In this document: piece by piece, positions 44,859-51,637 of the stretch
Numbering within the stretch: the first letter of the stretch is position 1
Layout of the letters: every line of letters starts with the position of its first letter
From: Gammaproteobacteria bacterium
GTDB taxonomy: Bacteria; Pseudomonadota; Gammaproteobacteria; Steroidobacterales; XN24
Length of the DNA stretch: 64,000 bases
Assembly (NCBI GenBank): GCA_024640085.1
Contig: JAHEFR010000010.1
Location: 1-64,000 of the forward strand
Reading direction: 5' to 3'
Notes under the pieces: model-generated
What the model was told of the DNA's origin: nothing
Databases searched by the model: none
Seen by the model: only the letters and a program-made list of their open reading frames with translations
Position numbers and translations under genes: made by a program

Positions 44859-44891
44859 GATGTTTCTTCTTTTACCGACCCCCCCAATGAA

Positions 44892-44928
44892 GAAGAGGAT
44901 ACAACGGATTTCCCGTCGTATCCTCTTC
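44892..44928. terminator. Perfect hairpin between the repeat gene and the outer-membrane protein gene
   Basis: GAAGAGGATAC at 44892-44902 pairs exactly with GTATCCTCTTC at 44918-44928 around a 15-base loop. In the minus-strand transcript it lies about 100 bases after the repeat-gene stop and 34 bases before the next ATG. On that strand no U-tract follows, so it may be an mRNA-processing or attenuation structure rather than a simple terminator. Confidence 0.45.
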
Positions 44929-45028
44929 CCGTGTTTTCCACGTTGTCCCGGGTGCGTTCCCGATTCCCCTCACTGACTCTAGGTTGATAAGCCCTGGTCA
45001 GACCGGTGATCGCCCCCGGCGTGGATAT

Positions 45029-46477
45029 TTAACGCGTCCTCAACGCCTCGCTGCTCAGTGCCTCGCTGCGCAGATTCTCCCGGAAAGCTTCGCTGTTCAG
45101 CGCCTCGCGGAAGGCTTCGCTGCTCAGCGCCTCGCGGAAGGCTTCGCTGCTCATGGCCTCTCGCAGAGCCTCGCTCCGCAGTGCTTCGCGCAGGGCTTCG
45201 CTGTTCAGCGCCTCACGCAGGGCCTCGCTGTTGAAGGCTTCGCGGACGGCTTCGCTGTTCAGCGCCTCACGCAGGGCCTCGCTGTTGAAGGCTTCGCGAA
45301 CTGCTTCGCTCCGCAGGGCTTCGCGCAGGGCCTCGCTGTTCAGCGCCTCGCGGACCGCTTCGCTGCGCATGGCTTCGCGGACGGCCTCGCTCTTGAAGGC
45401 TTCGCGGACGGCCTCGCTGTTGAAGGCTTCGCGAACCGCTTCGCTGTTGAAGGCTTCGCGGACGGCCTCACTCTTGAAGGCTTCGCGGACGGCCTCACTC
45501 TTGAAGGCTTCGCGCACGGCTTCGCTGTTGAAGGCTTCCCGAACGGCTTCGCTGCGCATGGCTTCGCGCAGGGCTTCGCTGCTCAGGGCCTCCCGGACAG
45601 CTTCGCTCTTCAGCGCTTCGCGCATGGCTTCGCTGTTGAGGGCCTCGCGCAGCGCCTCATTGTTGAGGGCTTCGCGAGCTGCCTCGCTGCGCATCGCCTC
45701 ACGCATCTGCTCGCTGGCCAGGGCCTCGCGCACCGCTTCGCTCTTCAGGGCTTCGCGGACGGCTTCACTGTTGAAGGCCTCGCGGACGGCTTCGCTGTTG
45801 AAGGCCTCGCGGACGGCTTCGCTGTTGAGGGCCTCTTTCAGCGCCTCGTTATTGAAGGCCTCACGCACGGCCTCGCTGTTCAGCGCCTCGCGTGCGGCTT
45901 CGCTGTTCAGAGCTTCCCGAACGGCCTCACTGTTCAGCGCCTCGCGGACGGCCTCGCTACGCAGCGCTTCCTGGAGGGCCTCGGACCGGACCGCCTCGCG
46001 GACCGCTTCGCTGTTGAAGGCTTCCCGAACCGCTTCGCTGCGCATCGCCTCTCGCACGGCCTCGCTACGCATTGCTTCGCGGAGCTGCTCGCTGGCCAGG
46101 GCCTCGCGCAGGGCTTCGCTGTTCAATGCCTCGCGGAAGGCCTCGCTGTTCAGCGCCTCGCGGAAGGCTTCGTTGTTCAGCGCCTCGCGGAAGGCTTCGC
46201 TGCTCAGGGCCTCGCGAAGTGCCTCGTCTGTCGTCAGCTGGGTAAACAGGTCGGTCTGCATGAACTGCTGAACGGACTGGTCCCCTAGCTTGACGTCGTC
46301 GGACCCGATTTGTTCGGCCCGATAACGCGCGGCTGGAGCGATTGTGCCCGCAGCCTGCTCGTCCATCGGCGGGTAGTGGCTCGAGACGTAGCCGATCACG
46401 GCAACAACTGCCACCAGCACGGCGGCGATGCCCCAGGTCTTCTTGCTACTCGAGGGATTCTGTTGATGGCCTGCCAT
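45029..46477 (-). CDS. Membrane-anchored protein with 43 tandem nonapeptide repeats
   Basis: A 482-residue protein. The N-terminus is short and basic (SSSKKT), followed by one transmembrane helix (about residues 15-35, WGIAAVLVAVVAVIGYVSS). About 50 residues of linker precede 43 uninterrupted nine-residue repeats with consensus x-S-E-A-V/L/F-R-E-A-L/F/M. Glu3, Arg6, Glu7 and Ala8 are nearly invariant. A degenerate final unit closes the protein. Orientation by the positive-inside rule puts the repeats in the periplasm. The start at 46477 is preferred since GGGAG stands before it; an ATG 15 bases upstream is possible. It follows the anti-sigma gene. Family not recognised. Confidence 0.8.
   Translation of the reverse strand: MAGHQQNPSSSKKTWGIAAVLVAVVAVIGYVSSHYPPMDEQAAGTIAPAARYRAEQIGSDDVKLGDQSVQQFMQTDLFTQLTTDEALREALSSEAFREALNNEAFREALNSEAFREALNSEALREALASEQLREAMRSEAVREAMRSEAVREAFNSEAVREAVRSEALQEALRSEAVREALNSEAVREALNSEAAREALNSEAVREAFNNEALKEALNSEAVREAFNSEAVREAFNSEAVREALKSEAVREALASEQMREAMRSEAAREALNNEALREALNSEAMREALKSEAVREALSSEALREAMRSEAVREAFNSEAVREAFKSEAVREAFKSEAVREAFNSEAVREAFNSEAVREAFKSEAVREAMRSEAVREALNSEALREALRSEAVREAFNSEALREALNSEAVREAFNSEALREALNSEALREALRSEALREAMSSEAFREALSSEAFREALNSEAFRENLRSEALSSEALRTR
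45071..46231 (-). repeat. 27-bp tandem coding repeat, 43 units
   Basis: Exactly 1161 bases, or 43 units of 27 bases, each encoding one nonapeptide. Units differ by synonymous and conservative changes but never by length. The rare variant unit ASEQ(L/M)REAM occurs at units 6 and 20, and its DNA string CTGCTCGCTGGCCA recurs at 45707 and 46085, exactly 378 bases (14 units) apart, indicating a later segmental duplication. Confidence 0.95.
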
Positions 46478-46568
46478 CGCTCTCTCTCCCATTTACGCCC
46501 AGATCAATCGGGCTTTCGTGTTTACGTACTTACAATACCGGCATGGCACGAAAAAGTTGGTGCCGCCG

Positions 46569-47357
46569 TCAATTCCGGCCCTTCGCCGGTACTTCCAGAG
46601 CATCCTCGTGGATCAGCTTTCCGTCCGCGAGGAACTGGAATTCGATTGTGCCGTTCCCCTGTCCCGAGGGACTGAAGAACACCGCGTATCTATGTGCGTC
46701 CTGCTGGGTGAACCTGACCCGTCCCTGGTCGGCTTCGACGGAAGCGCTGGCCTCCTCGAACTGGGCAAAGCCGCTGAAGCTGAGTCCAGACTGGCCGTAA
46801 TCTGCAATTATTTCAACTGGTTCTGCCGCCGACAGGTTGAAATCGACGACCACGAGACCGTTCTGCACGGAGGTGCCGACCGACCCTGTAATGGCGGCCG
46901 TATCCAGTGCAATGCGCCCGGTGGCGGCACCCGGCGCCCGGTAGCTGGTCATGGTGCCGACGAGACTGCCCGGGTCTGCCGGGCCGTGGCTATCGAGGTC
47001 GCCGACCTTCAGGCCGACCGCGACGATGGCTGCGCCAAAGGCGGCGGCTGCGCCGTAACGGAGCAATGCCGGCGCCGGCCAGCCAGGGAGGATGGATGCC
47101 AGGATGCTGCGGCGCGGTTTCACGATACGCCGTGTGAATTGCGGGGCTGCAGCGGCGATGATTCTTGACCGCAATCCCGGCGGGGGATCCTCGGATTCGA
47201 CCCGGCCGAGCACATCGTGGAGCTTGCGCATGTCATCCCGCAGCGCCCCCAGCGAGGCATCGCTCTCCAGGCAGGCGTGCAGTTCTTGCTGGTCCTCGGC
47301 GGAGATCTCACCGTCGAGATCAGCGTGGATCAGTTCGATTGATCTTTCATGGTTCAT
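46569..47357 (-). CDS. Membrane anti-sigma factor
   Basis: A 262-residue protein. The N-terminal cytosolic region (1-45, SIELIHADLDGEISAEDQQELHACLESD) has the RseA/zinc-finger-like anti-sigma helix arrangement with His and Cys. One transmembrane segment lies at about 97-118 (LLRYGAAAAFGAAIVAVGL), and a beta-rich periplasmic domain at 130-262. It starts one base after the ECF sigma stop (TGA-A-ATG), so the two are co-translated. It should hold the sigma factor inactive until cleaved or displaced; PrsW at the end of the block is a candidate protease. Confidence 0.85.
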   Translation of the reverse strand: MNHERSIELIHADLDGEISAEDQQELHACLESDASLGALRDDMRKLHDVLGRVESEDPPPGLRSRIIAAAAPQFTRRIVKPRRSILASILPGWPAPALLRYGAAAAFGAAIVAVGLKVGDLDSHGPADPGSLVGTMTSYRAPGAATGRIALDTAAITGSVGTSVQNGLVVVDFNLSAAEPVEIIADYGQSGLSFSGFAQFEEASASVEADQGRVRFTQQDAHRYAVFFSPSGQGNGTIEFQFLADGKLIHEDALEVPAKGRN

Positions 47358-47358
47358 T

Positions 47359-47898
47359 TCAGAACAATCCCGTGTCTGCCAGCCGGTCCTTCAGGAGCTG
47401 GCGGGCGGTGAAAAGTCGCGACTTGACTGTCTTCTCGGGGATATCGAGGATGCTGCTGATCTCCCGGTACGTGCAATCCATGAAATGCTTGAGCACGATC
47501 ACCGTCCGATAATCCGCCGAGACTGTCATGAGAGCTTCCTGCATCGTGGCGCTGAGCTGGGATTGTCGGATGGCGCTTTCCGGCGTGTCCCAGGTCGGCA
47601 TACGACTCTCGTCGAGTTCCGTGGTCCGCTTCCGCCGGTTGAGCACGTCGATGGATTCATTGATCACGATCCGATAGATCCAGCTGTAAAACCTGTAATC
47701 CGGGTTGTATGTGTCCAGCCTCTCGAAAACCTTTAGGAAGGCTGTCTGAGTCACATCCGCCGCATCGTCCCTGTCTCCGAGCATCCTCAGCGCCGCGTTG
47801 AAGACCGGTTTCTCGTATTTTCCTACCAGGACTCCGAAGGCGTTCTCGTCGCCGTTTCGACAGTCCTCCACCAGTTTCGCGTCGGCGTCTATATGCAT
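47359..47898 (-). CDS. ECF-family RNA polymerase sigma factor (sigma-70, RpoE-like)
   Basis: A 179-residue sigma factor with region 2 (DDAADVTQTAFLKVFERLDTY, then FYSWIYRIVINESID) and region 4 (YREISSILDIPEKTVKSRLF). Length is normal for ECF sigmas. MHIDADAKL at 47898 is a better start than the extension to 47919. It is directly followed by its anti-sigma gene and preceded by STAS, kinase and phosphatase genes on the same strand, an arrangement that ties it to a partner switch. Target promoters are unknown. Confidence 0.93.
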   Translation of the reverse strand: MHIDADAKLVEDCRNGDENAFGVLVGKYEKPVFNAALRMLGDRDDAADVTQTAFLKVFERLDTYNPDYRFYSWIYRIVINESIDVLNRRKRTTELDESRMPTWDTPESAIRQSQLSATMQEALMTVSADYRTVIVLKHFMDCTYREISSILDIPEKTVKSRLFTARQLLKDRLADTGLF

Positions 47899-47963
47899 AA
47901 CTACCGCCGATCCGGGCAAAGGTTGGTGAAAACGGTGAAATTTGTCATCAGTCCGCGGGGCGC

Positions 47964-48260
47964 TTATCCGGTGGAGACCTCGACTTCGAAAATGTGATCG
48001 AACCCGGAGTACCTGAAAATGTTGTGGATATGAGGATTGACGTTGGTCAGCTTGAGCTTGCCGCCGCCGGACATCAGTCGCTTCTGAGTCCGCAGCAGCA
48101 CGCCCAGTCCTGCCGAGGAGATATATTCCAGGCCGCCGCAGTCCATCACCGCCAGGCCTTCTATGCTGTCCAGGAATGCCTGGGCCTTCTCCGTCTGCGC
48201 CGCGTCCAGGCGGCCGGCGATGATCACGATTCCCTGATCTCCGATCCCGATCTCGAACAT
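47964..48260 (-). CDS. STAS-domain anti-sigma factor antagonist (RsbV/SpoIIAA-like)
   Basis: A 98-residue single STAS domain. The phosphorylation loop reads LEYISSAGLGVLL; S49 aligns with the regulatory Ser of RsbV. When dephosphorylated, such proteins bind and sequester the RsbW-type kinase. It starts four bases after the kinase gene, and a PP2C phosphatase gene lies upstream, completing the three-protein switch. Confidence 0.92.
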   Translation of the reverse strand: MFEIGIGDQGIVIIAGRLDAAQTEKAQAFLDSIEGLAVMDCGGLEYISSAGLGVLLRTQKRLMSGGGKLKLTNVNPHIHNIFRYSGFDHIFEVEVSTG

Positions 48261-48264
48261 GGCC

Positions 48265-48666
48265 TTACCTCAGATTCTTGCTGAACTTGATGGTGGTGCA
48301 ACCGTCGACGTGCTGGTAATCGATTGAGTCGACGACTTTCTTGGTCAAATGGAGGCCGAGACCGCCTGGCTCGCGTTCCTCGATTGGGCGGTGAATGTCG
48401 ACCGGCGGACTGCGGGTGACGTCGAAGGGCTGTGCGTCGGAGTCGACCAGGCTGATCAGAAGACTGCCGTCCACCCGCTCGATCTGGAGCCGGATGTCCG
48501 ATTTGCCAGTGGAGTTGTACTTCACCATGTTAGTGAACAACTCCTCGACCGCGAAATTGACGTCGTGCCGATGTGCCGGGCCGACCGATTCGGCTTCGAA
48601 AAACGACTCTGTGAACGCGAAGATATCCGCCAATGAGTCGAATGATCTCTTGAAGCTTTTCTGCAT
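48265..48666 (-). CDS. RsbW-like serine kinase/anti-sigma regulatory factor
   Basis: A 133-residue HATPase_c_2 (GHKL) protein. The N-box is seen in FAVEELFTNMVKYNS, a G1-like VDSDAQPFD and a G2 GGLGLHLTKKVVD. It would phosphorylate the STAS protein and may bind a regulatory target. MQKSFKRSFDSLADI is the normal beginning of this family; a GTG at 48708 preceded by a strong GGGGGAGG is an alternative and open frame continues to 48843. Some 220 bases separate it from the phosphatase gene. Confidence 0.85.
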   Translation of the reverse strand: MQKSFKRSFDSLADIFAFTESFFEAESVGPAHRHDVNFAVEELFTNMVKYNSTGKSDIRLQIERVDGSLLISLVDSDAQPFDVTRSPPVDIHRPIEEREPGGLGLHLTKKVVDSIDYQHVDGCTTIKFSKNLR

Positions 48667-48884
48667 TCGACCGCCGGCCCGGACCGGGCCATCCCGTTTC
48701 GGGCTCACGCCTCCCCCTTTGGCGCCCCCGTGTTCCGTGTGCTGCAATGCGGCTCTACGGTCGCTGTTAGCACTACCGGCTGCGCGGGCACCGTGCCTGA
48801 CCAGTGAGCAGTATACGCGAGCAAGGCCCATGCGCCACGGCAAACGGGCCCTGTTGCACTGAAATGGTGCGCTAACTCCGGGTT

Positions 48885-50153
48885 CTAGTCAGGGAGCCTT
48901 CGGATAATGACGATAGTGATGTCGTCGGCCTGAACGACCTCGCCTCCGAACTCTCTGACGGACCTCAGCAGGATCTCCACGAGCTCGGTGGTCGGCTTGT
49001 CATGGTGCCCGCGGATAACGGCCGCCACGCCGTCTTCGCCAAACTGCTGGCCGGCGGCATTTTCGTACTCGTACACGCCATCGGAAATCAGCGCCAGGAC
49101 GTCGCCCGGGTCCATCTCGATCCGCTGGGCCGTCTTCAGGCTCCCCTGTTCCATAGCGCCCATGGGGAAGGTGGTGGCTCCGTACCAGATGCACTCGTCA
49201 TGGCTGGCCCGGAAGTGGAGCAAAGGTCCCTGCCCGCCGGCGTGGAAACGCACGTCGTTGGTACGAGCGTTCAGAATGCCGACAAAGGCGGTGACGAAGC
49301 GGTCATCCGGAAGATCCTCGACCAGCTGGTTGTTCGAGTGAGCATAGATTTCGTCGAGACTGGCGCCGAGCCTCAGCCCAAGCCGCATCATCGCCCGGAC
49401 CTGGGTGGCGCTGAGCGCCGGACCGATGCCATGACCGGTGGCGTCACCCATGAGCAGGAACAGGCGCTCGTCCTCCAGGCGGACGAAATCGAACAGGTCG
49501 CCGCCGGTTTCGTCGGCGGGCCTGAATTTCCCGGCGCCATCGTAGCCCTCGATATGGGGCATCCGCTTGGGCAACGCGCTCATCTGGATCTCACGGGCCA
49601 CGTTGATCTCTTGCTTGGTGCGTTCCCGGTTCATCAGCTCCTGGGTCAGCTTTACCCGGTGCAGGGCCACGGCGCATTGGGCGGCGAGGGCAGCGGCAAC
49701 GCGTTCATCGTTGTCGTCGAAAATTCCGCCTTTCTTGTTCAGCAGTTGCAGGACGCCGACCAGGGAGGCGTCGTAGCCGATCAACGGCAAGGTAAGCATG
49801 CAGCGGGTCTTGTAACCGGACTTCTTGTCAAATGACGGATCGAAGCGTTCGTCCGCGTAACAGTCAGGAACATTGATGATTGCGCGGGTCTGGGCGCATT
49901 GCCCGGCGATGCCGCGGGTCGCCGGGAAACGGATCGGTTCCATTCCGGTAGCAACTGTCAGCATCAACTCGTCCGTTTCCTCGTCGTAGAGGTACACCGT
50001 ACCCCTGTCCGCATGGAGCACGTTGCGACCCGCGTCGATCACCTCGGTCAGCATCCGGCTCAGATCGTATGGTGCTGCCAGCTTCTGGGTAACCTCGAGG
50101 ATCTGCTCGAGCGTCTCGGTCCGTAGCTGCTGCTTCTTCGCCGGTGCTTTCAT
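48885..50153 (-). CDS. GAF domain-SpoIIE-type PP2C serine phosphatase
   Basis: A 422-residue cytosolic protein. An N-terminal helix and GAF domain (about 20-175, with DRGTVYLYDEETDEL and GIAGQCAQT) leads into a linker helix (NREREKT-like) and a PP2C domain (about 200-420). Metal-ligand Asp residues appear in ETGGDLFDFV, LMGDATGHGIG, LISDGVYEYE and QADDITIV. It should dephosphorylate the STAS protein in response to a signal sensed by GAF, releasing the partner switch. Starts 15 bases after the cyclase-like gene. Confidence 0.92.
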   Translation of the reverse strand: MKAPAKKQQLRTETLEQILEVTQKLAAPYDLSRMLTEVIDAGRNVLHADRGTVYLYDEETDELMLTVATGMEPIRFPATRGIAGQCAQTRAIINVPDCYADERFDPSFDKKSGYKTRCMLTLPLIGYDASLVGVLQLLNKKGGIFDDNDERVAAALAAQCAVALHRVKLTQELMNRERTKQEINVAREIQMSALPKRMPHIEGYDGAGKFRPADETGGDLFDFVRLEDERLFLLMGDATGHGIGPALSATQVRAMMRLGLRLGASLDEIYAHSNNQLVEDLPDDRFVTAFVGILNARTNDVRFHAGGQGPLLHFRASHDECIWYGATTFPMGAMEQGSLKTAQRIEMDPGDVLALISDGVYEYENAAGQQFGEDGVAAVIRGHHDKPTTELVEILLRSVREFGGEVVQADDITIVIIRRLPD

Positions 50154-50168
50154 GGTCTTGTTCCCGGG

Positions 50169-50825
50169 TCAGCTATCGCGGATCGCCATGTCCAGGCATA
50201 CGAAGTCTATGTCGATACCGGATATGCGTTCGCGCCTCTTGTCCGCCTCGCGGTCAATCTGGCCGGTGACCTTCTCCATTGCCCGCTGGGTGATGAGGAT
50301 CTCGCTGCGGGCCGCCAGGTCCTCACCCAGTTTCGACGCCGTGTTTACGGGGTCCCCGAAATACTCGACTTCTCCAATCAGGAGAAGTTTGCCCCAATCG
50401 ATGCCGATGGATATGTATGCCCTGTCGGCGCTGTTGCGAGTCTCGTTCTGGCGGGATAGTTCCTGGTTGATCTCGATGGCCGCCGCGATCGCTCCGTCAA
50501 CGTCGGGGAAGAACGCGTAGCAATTGTCCGTCTCGGCCTTTAGCAGGATTCCGCCATGATCGCCCACCGCTCGAGCCACTACCGGTCGGACGCGATAGAT
50601 CAGGGCGAGGAAATGGCAGATTCCAAGGGCGCGGGTAGTGCGCGAGAACCCTGACATGTCGCTGATAAAGACAGCGCCCTCGGTGCCGAACTGCTGCCAG
50701 ATTTCGTCATCGATCCTGGCTCTGTCGGCCACGTCCTGGCTTGCGGAAAACCGGGCGAGGACAGCATCGAACTCCTCCTCGGAATCGGCATGCTGCGCGT
50801 CCGGGTTCGCTGGTTTCCTGGCCAC
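50169..50825 (-). CDS. Class III nucleotide cyclase-like protein
   Basis: A 218-residue protein with a single cyclase homology domain (about 48-200). The metal-binding Asp residues are in VFISDMSGFSR and AETDNCYAFF. VEYFGDPVNTASKLGEDL matches the substrate/transition-state helix, but the usual Arg of VNxAAR is Lys, so activity is doubtful. The GTG start at 50825 has AGGGGGACTC upstream. It is the first gene of the block that continues with the PP2C phosphatase 15 bases later, so it may feed a signal into the partner switch. Confidence 0.82.
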   Translation of the reverse strand: MARKPANPDAQHADSEEEFDAVLARFSASQDVADRARIDDEIWQQFGTEGAVFISDMSGFSRTTRALGICHFLALIYRVRPVVARAVGDHGGILLKAETDNCYAFFPDVDGAIAAAIEINQELSRQNETRNSADRAYISIGIDWGKLLLIGEVEYFGDPVNTASKLGEDLAARSEILITQRAMEKVTGQIDREADKRRERISGIDIDFVCLDMAIRDS

Positions 50826-51222
50826 GAGTCCCCCTGTCTCAACCCACTGTCGTGCGTCAAAATAGCACGGTCCGGATCATGATGCGCCCCCGGGCGGACG
50901 GGTTCCCCCCAAGGTGTCGAGGCCGCCCTCGCCGATCGGGCGCTGCCCATGATGGGGCTGTTCGGCGGTGCCCCCGTCGAATCGTCGGTTTCGTCCCATG
51001 CTGCGGCCGAGAACTGATCATGGCCAGCGACCTCGGGAGAACCGACACCGGCTTCGCCGGCGCCAGCCTCAACTGGTCGAGCGCGGGTGTCGGAAGCAGA
51101 CTTTGCACCCGCCGGGTCCGCCGTGACCGGTGAGAATGATCCTGGCGGGTGGGGGAGACGACGATTTCGGGTTAGGATCGTGGGCGTCAGCCAGTCCCGT
51201 CTCATCGCCGAGGAACAGGAAA
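50826..51222. other. Divergent intergenic region upstream of the partner-switch block
   Basis: About 400 bases with no convincing gene on either strand; short open frames have no family features. It should contain the promoter of the cyclase-like/PP2C unit and that of the small HTH gene, but no consensus promoter is clear by eye. Confidence 0.5.
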
Positions 51223-51504
51223 ATGACCGCAAGGGTGCGTCTAGAGAACGTCCAGAGAAACGCCTCCATCTTCCGATCGGTGCTGGATGGGGCCACCCTC
51301 GCTGCCACCGGCCGGGAATTCGGTATCAGCGGGCCGGCGGTGCGCCAGTTGATCGGTCGGATGGTCAATGATATCCGGGAGAATCTGGACGAAGACCGGC
51401 AACCGGGGCCCCATTCCCGGGGCGTGAAGGAACTGCGCAACCACAAAGCCGTGTGGCTCCAACTCCTGGAGGAGTGGGTCGCGCGGCATTCCGCTGACCG
51501 GTGA
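51223..51504 (+). CDS. Small helix-turn-helix protein
   Basis: A 93-residue basic protein. Residues 12-50 read like an HTH: SVLDGATLAATGREFGISG followed by PAVRQLIGRMVNDI, with the turn at the Gly before ISG. AGGAACAGGAAA precedes the ATG at 51223; an open frame upstream is low quality. It is divergent from the partner-switch block and may be a local regulator, but no target is known. Family not recognised. Confidence 0.6.
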   Translation: MTARVRLENVQRNASIFRSVLDGATLAATGREFGISGPAVRQLIGRMVNDIRENLDEDRQPGPHSRGVKELRNHKAVWLQLLEEWVARHSADR

Positions 51505-51637
51505 TGCGCCGCGCAACCGAGCCGGCCATATCGCCCCGGACCGCGACCTCCCATCGAATCCCCTCATCCGATTGGGACCCCGTCTCGAAACTAGATACCC
51601 TGGGGATTGACGACCGGTTTCAGCAGGTGCGAGCGAT

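Noticed and set aside
45071-46231. The 27-bp repeats as a CRISPR array or non-coding minisatellite
   Set aside because: There are no spacers; units are directly adjacent, encode a uniform nonapeptide and vary mostly at codon third positions or by conservative substitutions.
44984-46288. Long plus-strand frames of 434 and 372 codons antisense to the nonapeptide-repeat gene
   Set aside because: The 27-base unit happens to lack stops in other frames, so every frame stays open across the tract. Only the minus-strand frame has a ribosome binding site, a membrane anchor before the repeats, and operon context.
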